A stretch of 64,000 nt of DNA from a bacterium (GTDB taxonomy: Bacteria; Bdellovibrionota; Bacteriovoracia; Bacteriovoracales; Bacteriovoracaceae). The DNA is taken from positions 1 to 64,000 of the forward strand of contig JAUHVL010000002.1 of the NCBI GenBank assembly GCA_030425045.1, in the 5' to 3' direction. The notes under the pieces are model-generated. The model did no database searches. It worked only from the letters and a program-made list of their open reading frames with translations, and had not been told where the DNA came from. Both the position numbers and the translations under genes were made by a program. How positions within the stretch are numbered: the stretch's first letter is position 1; every line of letters starts with the position of its first letter. Shown here piece after piece: positions 54,160-62,205 of the stretch.

Positions 54160-55201
54160 AATTAGTCTCAACTTGTTCAACACTCAGTTCATGATGCAAT
54201 ATTTCTCGAGAGGGATGTCCGCTATCAATTAAAATTGATTCAATCTCATGATTACTTAAAGGTCTAAAGTTCATTAAAGCTTTACATGCAGCTGATCTCA
54301 CATGAAAGTTTTCTTCTTCAAGAAGAGATTTTAACATAGCATGTACTTCTTGATAATCATAAGAGTGCATAAGCTTTGCAATATAGATTTTCAAAATCCA
54401 TTCTTTTTGCCTTGCTAGAATTTTCATCAGCTTTAGTGTGCGCTCACTTTTGTACTGATCAAGGATTTTGAGGGCCATAATTTTATTTTCTAGCGGAGAC
54501 GAGTTTTTGACAGAGTGAAAAACTGTTTCATCGACATCTTCAACAGGAGAATAATAAATGGCCGTTAAGAGGGCCTCTTGAAACGATTCTTCTTCTACAC
54601 GTTCTAAGAGAAATTTCAATCCACCGGCATCAACTTTTCCATAGTACTTAAGAATATTAAATAATATCCCTTTCGAATAATCTTGATGTCCGTGAAAGAA
54701 GCTGAAGACGTAGGGAGCGGCCTTATTTTTATGGGTTTTAATCATATTAAATAGCACTGCCGTGGCAAAAAAAGTATCACGATGGGATAAAAACTGTTCG
54801 AGAAAGGCCAGAGGAAGAGCAATTCCCGTATCTTCGATTCTTCTAAGGGCCCGCAGGCGATCACTTCTTGAGTAGGAAAAAAGAAGTTTTTTATCTTTTT
54901 CAAGAAACCCCTTGTCTCTATAAAGCCTATCTAGTTCGAGGCGGTATTTGCCTTTGAAAGTTTTTGCATATTCCGCAAGAAACTGTTGGAAAGAAAAAGA
55001 ATCAGGAAAACTTACTTCTTTTTTCTCAATAAGAAATTTAATAATCTGTCTTCTCCAGATAACAATCTTACGTAGTTCCACTTTACGAGATAAATTTTTA
55101 AAGAATTTTATTTTGGTCGTGATTGTAAAAATTAAAAACAAGATGAAAACTTGAGCAAGAATAACTTTATTTACAAAATCTAATGTTAGACTAAGCTGCA
55201 T
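54149..55201 (-). CDS. Membrane-anchored HEAT-repeat protein
   Basis: 350 residues: an N-terminal membrane helix (about 8-28), then a basic stretch and alpha-helical repeats, e.g. RLRALRRIEDTGIALPLAFLEQFL and FHVRSAACKALMNFRPLSNHEIESIL, typical of HEAT/PBS-lyase repeats. It overlaps the response regulator gene by 11 bases at its start and the glycosyltransferase gene by 11 bases at its end. Likely a scaffold coupling regulator and synthase (inference). Confidence 0.75.
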   Translation of the reverse strand: MQLSLTLDFVNKVILAQVFILFLIFTITTKIKFFKNLSRKVELRKIVIWRRQIIKFLIEKKEVSFPDSFSFQQFLAEYAKTFKGKYRLELDRLYRDKGFLEKDKKLLFSYSRSDRLRALRRIEDTGIALPLAFLEQFLSHRDTFFATAVLFNMIKTHKNKAAPYVFSFFHGHQDYSKGILFNILKYYGKVDAGGLKFLLERVEEESFQEALLTAIYYSPVEDVDETVFHSVKNSSPLENKIMALKILDQYKSERTLKLMKILARQKEWILKIYIAKLMHSYDYQEVHAMLKSLLEEENFHVRSAACKALMNFRPLSNHEIESILIDSGHPSREILHHELSVEQVETNYVA

Positions 55202-55784
55202 TTGATTCTAAATTCCTTTTAATAATCAAAACCAATTCACTTAAATCGTAAGGTTTACCAATAAAATCGAGTGCTCCCATTTTTAGAGCATTCATTCTGT
55301 CGAGTTGATTACTTTTCGCGGAGCCCACGATTATTTTCGTTTCATTGATATCTATTTTCTTTTTTACTTTTTGAATAAATTCAAAGCCCGTCATTTCAGG
55401 CATCATGAGATCCACAAGAAGAAGGTCGTACTTCTTTTTTCCCATTTCAGCTAATGCATCGATGGCAGAAAGATAACTAACGACAGCGATATCATGCTTT
55501 TTAAAATAAAACTTTAACAAGTTTTGAGTATCTTGATCATCATCGATAATGGCCACAGAGTACATTGCTGATTCTTCTTCAAAAAGTGGCAAAGGAGGAA
55601 GCTCTTGTTCTTCTCGTCGATCAACTGAACTTGTCTCTAATGAATTTTTCAGATCGACAATAATTTCTCGCAAATTCTCAGCAACGACTAAATTATGAAA
55701 AGATAAATTCTCATCATCAAATTTAGACATTTCTGAAAATAAGTCATCTACTAGTTTAGAAGCATTTTTACTCTTCTTATTCAT
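55191..55784 (-). CDS. Response regulator receiver protein with N-terminal extension
   Basis: 197 residues: a helical N-terminal extension (1-70), then one REC domain with the acidic pocket IIDDDQD (79-85), phosphoacceptor Asp125 in LLVDLMMPEMTG and the switch lysine in FIGKPYD. There is no output domain, so it must signal by protein contact, as in chemotaxis-type single-domain regulators. It heads the HEAT-GT2 operon, suggesting it controls polysaccharide synthesis. No cognate kinase is adjacent. Confidence 0.87.
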   Translation of the reverse strand: MNKKSKNASKLVDDLFSEMSKFDDENLSFHNLVVAENLREIIVDLKNSLETSSVDRREEQELPPLPLFEEESAMYSVAIIDDDQDTQNLLKFYFKKHDIAVVSYLSAIDALAEMGKKKYDLLLVDLMMPEMTGFEFIQKVKKKIDINETKIIVGSAKSNQLDRMNALKMGALDFIGKPYDLSELVLIIKRNLESNAA

Positions 55785-55876
55785 ACTGATCTTATCGGAA
55801 AAATGATGGTGAAACTGAAAGAATTAATTAAGCTAAGTCACTAATTTTAAAGCACAAATATTAAATAGGATTTATT

Positions 55877-57250
55877 TTAAAGAACAAACTCTTCATTCGC
55901 TTTAGCTATTGTGGTGACCAAACCTAACTGACTTTCAAGAATGACTTTTAAATGGGCCGAGGCCATTTTTTCTCCATGATTTAAGATAGTTAAACGAGGG
56001 TTAATATCAGAGCTCTCTATCCAATCAATTAAGTCAAGATAATCAGCATGGGCCGAAAGAGAATTGAGATAGAATACACTGGCCTCTACAGGAAATACTT
56101 CTTTATGAAGGCGAAGTTTCTTTTCCCCATCCATTAAAATTCTTCCCTTTGTTCCCTTTGGTTGAAAACCAACAAGAATCACACCATTTTTCTTATCACT
56201 GATACGTTTCTTTACATGATGAACAACTCTTCCTCCATCAAGCATCCCAGAAGCACTAATCACAATAAGGGGACCTTCTTCTTCAGTTAGGGCCTTAGAA
56301 TCCTCCACTGTTTCAATTTCTTTAAATGAATATGGATAAATACTTCCCTCATCAAGTACTTCTTGTTTTACAAATTGAGGGTTCATACATTTATTAAAAA
56401 TGGCATTGGCCTTTCTTGAAAGAGGACTATCTAAATAAACAGGGACCAGAGGAATTTTTTTATCCTTTATCAACTCTTTCACCAAATAAAGAATATCTTG
56501 AGTCCTTCCCACTGAAAAAGAAGGAATAATTGCGACTCCTCCTCTTTTTAAAATCGTATTGAGATAAATTCCTAGAACTTCTTTTGCAGGAATTCTAGAA
56601 TGAAGTTTATCACCATAAGTAGACTCAAGAATGAGATAATCTACACGACTTAGGGGCTCAGGTGGTGTGAGTAAAATATTTCTTTTGTGGCCGACATCAC
56701 CTGAAAAAATAAGACTTTTTTCTTCGTTTTTATCCCTTACTTTTAAATTAACAAAACTCGCTCCAATAATATGCCCTGCCCAATGAAAACTTGCCTTTAG
56801 GTTTTCTGACACATGAAACATTTCTCCTAATTCCACTTCTTCCATCAGTGAGCAAATTTCAGCAACCTCTTCTTGACTGGTCAAAGGAAGAGCCGGTTTA
56901 TGGCGTGAGTACTGTTTACGATTTGCATACTCAGCATCTTCAGCATGAATTTTTGCAGAGTCTTCCAAAAGGATTTGAGCGAGTTTTTTTGTATCTTTAG
57001 TGCAGTATACTTTTCCTCTAAAACCATCTCTCCATAACCTTGGAAGTAAACCGCAATGATCAATATGAGCGTGAGTGAGAAAGACAGCGTTGATATCACT
57101 TGCTTCTTTTAAAGTTTCCCAGTTACGCTCTCTACTTTTTGAAGACCCCTGAAAAAGCCCATAATCGACAAGGTACTTTTCATTATCTACTTCTAATAAT
57201 GTTTTAGAGCCTGTCACTTCTTCTGAAGCTCCAATAAACTTTAACTTCAT
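55877..57250 (-). CDS. Metallo-beta-lactamase/beta-CASP RNA-processing nuclease
   Basis: 457 residues. Motifs: FLTHAHIDHCG (metal-binding HxHxDH), SGDVGHKRN, LILESTYGD, the beta-CASP region with IPSFSVGRTQDIL, VISASGMLDGGRVVHHV, and LSAHADYLDLIDWI, LNHGE near the end. This is the YSH1/CPSF73-like branch of bacterial beta-CASP proteins, probably an RNA endonuclease, with RMMBL domain. It is followed on the same transcript by nothing; upstream is the 164-residue gene 10 bases away. Confidence 0.92.
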   Translation of the reverse strand: MKLKFIGASEEVTGSKTLLEVDNEKYLVDYGLFQGSSKSRERNWETLKEASDINAVFLTHAHIDHCGLLPRLWRDGFRGKVYCTKDTKKLAQILLEDSAKIHAEDAEYANRKQYSRHKPALPLTSQEEVAEICSLMEEVELGEMFHVSENLKASFHWAGHIIGASFVNLKVRDKNEEKSLIFSGDVGHKRNILLTPPEPLSRVDYLILESTYGDKLHSRIPAKEVLGIYLNTILKRGGVAIIPSFSVGRTQDILYLVKELIKDKKIPLVPVYLDSPLSRKANAIFNKCMNPQFVKQEVLDEGSIYPYSFKEIETVEDSKALTEEEGPLIVISASGMLDGGRVVHHVKKRISDKKNGVILVGFQPKGTKGRILMDGEKKLRLHKEVFPVEASVFYLNSLSAHADYLDLIDWIESSDINPRLTILNHGEKMASAHLKVILESQLGLVTTIAKANEEFVL

Positions 57251-57260
57251 GGTTAACCTT

Positions 57261-57755
57261 CTAAATAAAAATATCCGTTAGCTCTTCTAACCAACTGGCA
57301 TGTTTATTTCTTAATTCAAAATAATCTTCAAAGTGGTGAGTTGATTCTCTTAAAATTTCCTTATCCTTAGATTTAAACTCAGGAAAATCCCAGTTGATTA
57401 AAGCCTGACAATGAATCTTATTTTCTTTTAACGTGGAATTAAGTTCTAATCGAATTGAAATTTCTTTTGATCTAGGCCCTGGATACTCTTTACATAAATC
57501 GATAAGAGCTGCTTTAACTTCTTTATTCTTCCACTTAAGAGCTTCAAGTATATCGTTCTCAGTAGACTCAACCCAAAACTTGTGCCCTTCTAAAAGGCAA
57601 TTTATATTTTGATTTTCGCTAGTTTCTAAATACCGATAAGCAAAGTTTTCTAAATTATGAATAATTAAATTGGCTGGTCCCTCTTCTTTTAGATTTTCCT
57701 GAATCTTTTCACGCATTTTTTTCGCTAATTCTTCTTTGGAAAGGTCTTCATACAT
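57261..57755 (-). CDS. Hypothetical cytosolic protein upstream of the beta-CASP nuclease
   Basis: 164 residues, acidic, no signal or membrane segment, no family recognised. A GGAG site precedes the ATG. The gene ends 10 bases before the nuclease start and is likely cotranscribed with it, so a partner role in RNA processing is possible but unsupported by motifs. It is divergent from a small gene at 57783. Confidence 0.65.
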   Translation of the reverse strand: MYEDLSKEELAKKMREKIQENLKEEGPANLIIHNLENFAYRYLETSENQNINCLLEGHKFWVESTENDILEALKWKNKEVKAALIDLCKEYPGPRSKEISIRLELNSTLKENKIHCQALINWDFPEFKSKDKEILRESTHHFEDYFELRNKHASWLEELTDIFI

Positions 57756-57782
57756 AGTAGAATCTCCTAAAGGTGTTCCGTC

Positions 57783-58076
57783 ATGGTCAAAAACAAAAGT
57801 ATACTATCAGGCGATAAGATTAGCACTAGGCACACCACCTTTAATACCGTAGCTGGTGCTATTATCAAAAAACTCAAAAACCTCGAAGAGGTGAGAAAAA
57901 TCGCGTTAGGACCAATAAAAAAAGCAAAGCACTCCTCCACAAAGCGCTTTACCGTAAAAGAAGACAAGGGTCAGGCTAAAATTATGTGCCGTGACACAGG
58001 TAGTATTCAAGTCCTTTGGGTCATAGGAGCCGATGTCGATGTTCTCGAAGAGGCCCTTAAAGATGTCTTAAAATGA
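57783..58076 (+). CDS. Small basic protein, possibly DUF2103-like
   Basis: 97 residues, basic in the first two thirds. KHSSTKRFTVKEDKGQAKIMCRDTGSIQVLWVIGADVDVLEEAL suggests a small alpha/beta fold; HTTFNTVAGAIIKKLKNLEEVRKIALGPIKK recalls DUF2103 proteins, but the assignment is weak. Its stop overlaps the EamA transporter start (ATGA), so they are coupled. Function unknown. Confidence 0.55.
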   Translation: MVKNKSILSGDKISTRHTTFNTVAGAIIKKLKNLEEVRKIALGPIKKAKHSSTKRFTVKEDKGQAKIMCRDTGSIQVLWVIGADVDVLEEALKDVLK

Positions 58077-58957
58077 ATATCTCAGCTCCACTTTATTATG
58101 CGCTTGGCGCTAATATTTGTTTCTCTATTGCCATAATTTTTTTTACTTCTATCTCTAATAAAGCGAACTCACTGTGGACGAACGCTTTTAAGGCCGTCGT
58201 CGCTCTCCTTTGTTTTTTCATTTTTATTATTTTCGGAGAGGGATTTCATCAGATCTCTTTTTACCCGCTAACTGCTTTTTTTATTAGTGGTGCTATCGGC
58301 TTGGCGGTAGGAGATATTTTTTTAATCAAAGCTTTTACAATCATTGGTCCCTCTCGAACGATGGTTTTATTTGGATTCCAACCATTACTTATGGCCGTCT
58401 TTGGGCTGCTCTTATTTAATCAATCGATTTCAAACAATAAACTTTTTGCTGTAATCTTTCTTATTGGCTGTTTGTTATGTTTTAGCCTTGAACGCTTTAA
58501 GGAAAATAAAAACTGGGGCCTTAAAGGAATTTTTTATGCCTTTATTGGAGTCTTTCTAGATGGTACCGGTATTCTTTTAACTCGTTATTCTTTTGACAAC
58601 TCTCCAGACATCCATGTTTTTGAGGGTAATTTTTATCGTTGTTTGGGTGCCTTAGTTGCTTTTATCGTTTTAAATTTCTTCTATAAAAAAGTTAACCTGA
58701 TTAGCACTTTTAAATTACTTAACATCAAAGAGAAGTGGACTATCTTGTTTGCATCTTTTTTGGGAACTTTTTTATCTCTTGCGCTTTATTTAAATGCGAT
58801 TAAAGATGGTCACCTCGCTTCCGTTACCGCCATTGCTATCACGGGACCTTTTTTTAGTGCTATTTTTGAACATCTTTATTTTAAGAAAAAACCTACAGGA
58901 TATTTTTATTTATCTTTTGCCTTTTTTATTATTGGTTTTTACCTGCTTAACTTTTAG
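58073..58957 (+). CDS. EamA/DMT family transporter
   Basis: 294 residues, ten hydrophobic segments in two five-helix halves, with GAIGLAVGDIFLIKAFTIIGPSR and GFQPLLMAVFGLLLFNQS in the first half. These match drug/metabolite transporters of the EamA type. Likely exports a small metabolite. It overlaps the small upstream gene by four bases and the convergent lipocalin gene by 11. Confidence 0.87.
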   Translation: MNISAPLYYALGANICFSIAIIFFTSISNKANSLWTNAFKAVVALLCFFIFIIFGEGFHQISFYPLTAFFISGAIGLAVGDIFLIKAFTIIGPSRTMVLFGFQPLLMAVFGLLLFNQSISNNKLFAVIFLIGCLLCFSLERFKENKNWGLKGIFYAFIGVFLDGTGILLTRYSFDNSPDIHVFEGNFYRCLGALVAFIVLNFFYKKVNLISTFKLLNIKEKWTILFASFLGTFLSLALYLNAIKDGHLASVTAIAITGPFFSAIFEHLYFKKKPTGYFYLSFAFFIIGFYLLNF

Positions 58958-59471
58958 ACCATTTTTGAGGCACATACTTTAAATCAACTGTTGGGTATCC
59001 AAGCTCATTTAGCTTTTTCACAACTGACTCAACCTTCTCTTTTGAAAACTGCCAATCTCTTGCCATAATCCACAAGTACTTACCACTTGGTACACCAACG
59101 GCCGTCCATGAATAGTCATCCGCTACGGCGATAACCAAATAATCTAATTTTAATGGCCAAAAAGGTCTTACTTTCCAATGAGATTTACTTTCTTGATTAT
59201 ATATCCAACCCGTCTGCGTTATTTCTTTTTGCTTACCTTCAAAAGAGTCTTTCCTAAAAGTAAAACTTATATCAACTTGCTTTTTCTCTTCATTCCATTC
59301 GTAACGTTCTAAACCATTATGGGCGCCCTTTTCAAAAATGGTAAACCGACCAGCAATGACAAACCAGTCACCCATAAAACGATTTAAATCGAGCCGATCA
59401 ACAGTCTTGTTATAATTCATACTTGAGCAACCTGATAGGAAAATTAAAAAACTTATTAAGATATATTTCAT
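58947..59471 (-). CDS. Lipocalin lipoprotein (Blc-like)
   Basis: 174 residues with lipobox LIFLSGC (Cys15). The mature part shows the bacterial lipocalin pattern: LNRFMGDWFVIAGR (GxW), THE phenyl-rich strand ISFTFRKDSFEG, WKVRPFWPLKLDYLVIAVADDYSW and GKYLWIMAR. Blc-type lipocalins bind lysophospholipids at the outer membrane. It overlaps the EamA gene at its 3' end. Confidence 0.9.
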   Translation of the reverse strand: MKYILISFLIFLSGCSSMNYNKTVDRLDLNRFMGDWFVIAGRFTIFEKGAHNGLERYEWNEEKKQVDISFTFRKDSFEGKQKEITQTGWIYNQESKSHWKVRPFWPLKLDYLVIAVADDYSWTAVGVPSGKYLWIMARDWQFSKEKVESVVKKLNELGYPTVDLKYVPQKWSKS

Positions 59472-59570
59472 ACGTTGATAATGCCCTTATTACTCACAAA
59501 AAACAAAATTATTGTAATTCTTAGACGGCGTAACCTTGACAAAAATTTAAGAAACACCATCTTATGTAAG

Positions 59571-59879
59571 ATGATGAAATTACTTTGTCCCACATTATTG
59601 TTCGCACTAGTCCTTGCTGGCATCTCCACAAGTACGAATAGTAGTACTTCTAAGAGAGCACAATGTATCAAAAGCTCTTGCCTCGACTTCACGACCAAAA
59701 ATGCCACATTCGAAAAGTATAAGTGTGATGATAAAAGCCATATCATCGTCTCTTTTGGCAATTTAGATATTTATTTTTCTAAAAACTACGAAAAAACTTT
59801 TCCAAGCCAATATAAAATTGGCTTTAAAAATATATCTTATAACCCTCTTCGCCCAAGACCTCCCCCAAAACTCTTTTAA
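59571..59879 (+). CDS. Small secreted cysteine-containing protein
   Basis: About 102 residues from ATG 59571 (frame opens at 59475, but that gives an implausible arginine-rich leader). A signal peptide (MMKLLCPTLLFALVLAGIS) precedes a mature part with CIKSSC and a further cysteine, then a proline-rich end (RPRPPPKLF). No family recognised. A TTGACA at 59536-59541 lies very close upstream. It is 37 bases before the SecD-head-like gene. Confidence 0.55.
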   Translation: MMKLLCPTLLFALVLAGISTSTNSSTSKRAQCIKSSCLDFTTKNATFEKYKCDDKSHIIVSFGNLDIYFSKNYEKTFPSQYKIGFKNISYNPLRPRPPPKLF

Positions 59880-59916
59880 ACGCTAAAGTACATTAATTTT
59901 TTACAAGGAGTTTTAA

Positions 59917-60378
59917 ATGAAAAAACGTGTCTTATTTTTAAGTGCACTTGCTACCGTATTTATGAATTTAGGAGCAGAAGAGCTACAAGAGTTTTCGCAA
60001 GGGAAGAAGAAGTTTTCAAAAAATAGCACACTCGAAATTTTCCCTAGCAAGTTAAGTAAAACAAAAGATAAAAAGAGTTGGACATATGGAAAGGAGCAGA
60101 TCATTCCCTTGACTAACAAACCCGTTCTCTCTTTAGCAGATTTCGAGTATCGAAAAGTTGCTGGCGATGAGCCTGGTATTGAAGTTTTTCTTAACGAAAG
60201 AAATGCAAAGCAACTAGAGAAGATAAGTAAGAAATATCTTAAAGAAAGACTAGCACTCGTTTTCAATGGTGAAGTCATTTTTGCCCCAACGGTAAAAAGC
60301 ATCCTCGATGACGGAAAATTTAAATTAACGTTCAGAGATGAGAAGTCTTATAAAAAAGTTCTCGAGAGCCTTAACTAA
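59917..60378 (+). CDS. Secreted stand-alone SecD-P1-head-like protein
   Basis: 153 residues with a signal peptide (cut near LGAEE). The C-terminal part, EVFLNERNAKQLEKISKKYL followed by KERLALVFNGEVIFAPTVKSIL, repeats the pattern of the P1 head subdomain of SecD, including the LALVFNGEVIFAP block. No membrane helix remains, so it is not SecD itself. AAGGAG precedes the ATG. A strong terminator follows. Its role, perhaps in periplasmic folding or protein handling, is inferred. Confidence 0.7.
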   Translation: MKKRVLFLSALATVFMNLGAEELQEFSQGKKKFSKNSTLEIFPSKLSKTKDKKSWTYGKEQIIPLTNKPVLSLADFEYRKVAGDEPGIEVFLNERNAKQLEKISKKYLKERLALVFNGEVIFAPTVKSILDDGKFKLTFRDEKSYKKVLESLN

Positions 60379-60408
60379 AAGATGGGGAGACAAGCTCCCC
60401 ATTTTTAT
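60378..60408. terminator. Bidirectional intrinsic terminator
   Basis: ATGGGGAG (60382-60389) and CTCCCCAT (60395-60402) with a 5-base loop are flanked by AAAAG on the left and TTTTTATAA on the right. This serves both the SecD-head-like gene (plus) and the dioxygenase gene (minus), whose stops are 60378 and 60405. Confidence 0.88.
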
Positions 60409-61082
60409 AAACTTCTGATGGAGATATCGAAAATACCAGTACGAGGCGAAACGTTGGAACTATCAGAAGTTTTATTTTTCGTACCAAGATCAACGATGAC
60501 CTTTTTACGATCGGCAGGGTGAAGAGACTGTAAAACCCTGTCAAATTTGTTTAGTGGATGGTCTTTGAAGTAAAACTGACTCGTTAACTCTTCAAACCCT
60601 CTGCGGTGAACTTTAAAGTGAATATGCGGTGGTCTTACCCAGTCCTGTGCTGCTTGATACTCTCCAGGCAGAATCGTCTTAAAAGAGTATTCTCCCTTTT
60701 TATTTGTAATGGCCCTTCCCCAGTATTGAAAATTGGGATCGAGTTTAGCAGGGTTTGGATCGGCGGGGTGATTATACTTACCCGTATGACATGCTTGCCA
60801 TATCTCAACTAAAACCTGCTCGACGGGAGCGCAGTTTTCGTCAATCACTCTCCCTTTGATAATAATCACTTCACCTTCTGCTTGCTTATTTTTACCTTGC
60901 ACATTAATAAGGTTGTTATCTTTATCAAATTGATCTCTAATGGGATAAAAAGGCCCCTCTGTTTGCTCTGGTGTAAGTTGGTGGCACTGCTCTAAAGCTT
61001 GGGCCGTTTTAGACAAACTAAGCGCAGCTCCAAGGGAAAGTAAGCCGCCTTTTAAATAATCTCTTCTCGATTTATTCATCAT
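60405..61082 (-). CDS. Tat-exported intradiol ring-cleavage dioxygenase
   Basis: 225 residues. The N-terminus has a twin-arginine signal (KSRRDYLKGG and a hydrophobic stretch to QAL). The dioxygenase core shows TEGPFYP, iron ligands Tyr103 in GKYNHP, Tyr142 in PGEYQ, and His153/His155 in RPPHIHFKV, matching protocatechuate 3,4-dioxygenase beta. The substrate is a catechol-type diol. Export and the absence of other aromatic catabolism genes nearby are unusual. Confidence 0.88.
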   Translation of the reverse strand: MMNKSRRDYLKGGLLSLGAALSLSKTAQALEQCHQLTPEQTEGPFYPIRDQFDKDNNLINVQGKNKQAEGEVIIIKGRVIDENCAPVEQVLVEIWQACHTGKYNHPADPNPAKLDPNFQYWGRAITNKKGEYSFKTILPGEYQAAQDWVRPPHIHFKVHRRGFEELTSQFYFKDHPLNKFDRVLQSLHPADRKKVIVDLGTKNKTSDSSNVSPRTGIFDISIRSL

Positions 61083-61224
61083 AACCTCCTGATGAACAAG
61101 TTTTACCGAGGTTTGAGATATAATGAAAATAATTAATAAATATCGCTAAAAACAAATATTTTTATATCTTATCTTTCATGACAATAGCCGCCAAAAGCGC
61201 TATAAAGAGCCTAAGGAGCTATTC

Positions 61225-62205
61225 ATGAACTATGAATTAATAATTGTAGGTGCTGGGCCCGCTGGAATTAGTATCGCAGCAGAAGCCGTAAAATCAGGAA
61301 TTCCAACAGAAAAAATTCTCGTTATCGAAAAGGGTGAAGCTCATAGTTGGTCTATTAGAAAGTTCTATCCAGAACAAAAGCTTGTCACTGCGAACTACAA
61401 AGGAAACGCTGCGGTCTGTAGAGGGACCATGTGTATTGATGACATCTCTAAGAATGAAACTCTTAGTTATATCGATAAAAAAATTGAAGAATATAAACTG
61501 ACTGTTCGCTACGGTGAGGGCGTTTGGAAAATTCATAAAGAAAATGACACCTTTACTGTGCTAACAGATAAAAGTGAATACACAGCTAAGGTTTGTGCTC
61601 TCGCTATAGGTATCATGGGAAAGCCAAATAAACCTGACTACACTATCCCTGCTCCCATAAGAAATCGTGTTACTTTTGATATAACTTCAAAGCCCATTAA
61701 TGGAGAGCATGTTCTTGTGGTTGGTGGAGGAGACTCTGCCTCAGAGTACGCCCAGTACTTAATTCAAGAAGGTAAAAAAGTTATTTTTTCATACCGAAAA
61801 AATGAGTTTTTAAGAATGAATGAAATAAATCGTGAATCCTTACTCGCTCTTGAAAAAAGAGAAGAAATCGAGATTCTTTATAGCAGTAATATTGACGCTT
61901 TAAATGAAAGTGATCAACAAGTAGAAGTTGTTTTCAAAGAAAAGCAGTATCAACCACTCAAAGTTGATCATGTGGTGCTGGCCCTTGGTGGAAGCACACC
62001 AAAAAACTTTTTAACCTTACTTGGTATCGAATTTAATCAAGAGGGACCTATTCTTAGCGAAGGGTTTGAAACAAGTGTCCCTGGACTTTTTCTTATTGGT
62101 GATTTGAGTGCCGGAAAAAGAGGAGGAAGTATCATCTCCGCTTTTAACTCATCTCATACGGCCATGAGAAAAATTTGTGACAATTATCTAAACTGTGAAC
62201 TATAA
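61225..62205 (+). CDS. FAD/NAD(P)-dependent oxidoreductase (YpdA/TrxB-like)
   Basis: 326 residues with two Rossmann motifs: IIVGAGPAGISIAAEA (FAD) and VLVVGGGDSASEYAQYL (NADPH), and GLFLIGDLSAGKRGGSII at the C-terminus. It resembles thioredoxin reductase-like YpdA, but the redox CxxC of thioredoxin reductase is absent. It may reduce a low-molecular-weight thiol or serve as a ferredoxin-NADP reductase. GGAG precedes the ATG. It ends overlapping the convergent gene by six bases. Confidence 0.88.
   Translation: MNYELIIVGAGPAGISIAAEAVKSGIPTEKILVIEKGEAHSWSIRKFYPEQKLVTANYKGNAAVCRGTMCIDDISKNETLSYIDKKIEEYKLTVRYGEGVWKIHKENDTFTVLTDKSEYTAKVCALAIGIMGKPNKPDYTIPAPIRNRVTFDITSKPINGEHVLVVGGGDSASEYAQYLIQEGKKVIFSYRKNEFLRMNEINRESLLALEKREEIEILYSSNIDALNESDQQVEVVFKEKQYQPLKVDHVVLALGGSTPKNFLTLLGIEFNQEGPILSEGFETSVPGLFLIGDLSAGKRGGSIISAFNSSHTAMRKICDNYLNCEL

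Noticed and set aside
57783-57967. Minus-strand frame over the small basic protein gene (57767-57967)
   Set aside because: The plus frame has a sensible composition and couples to the EamA gene; the minus frame is a shadow.
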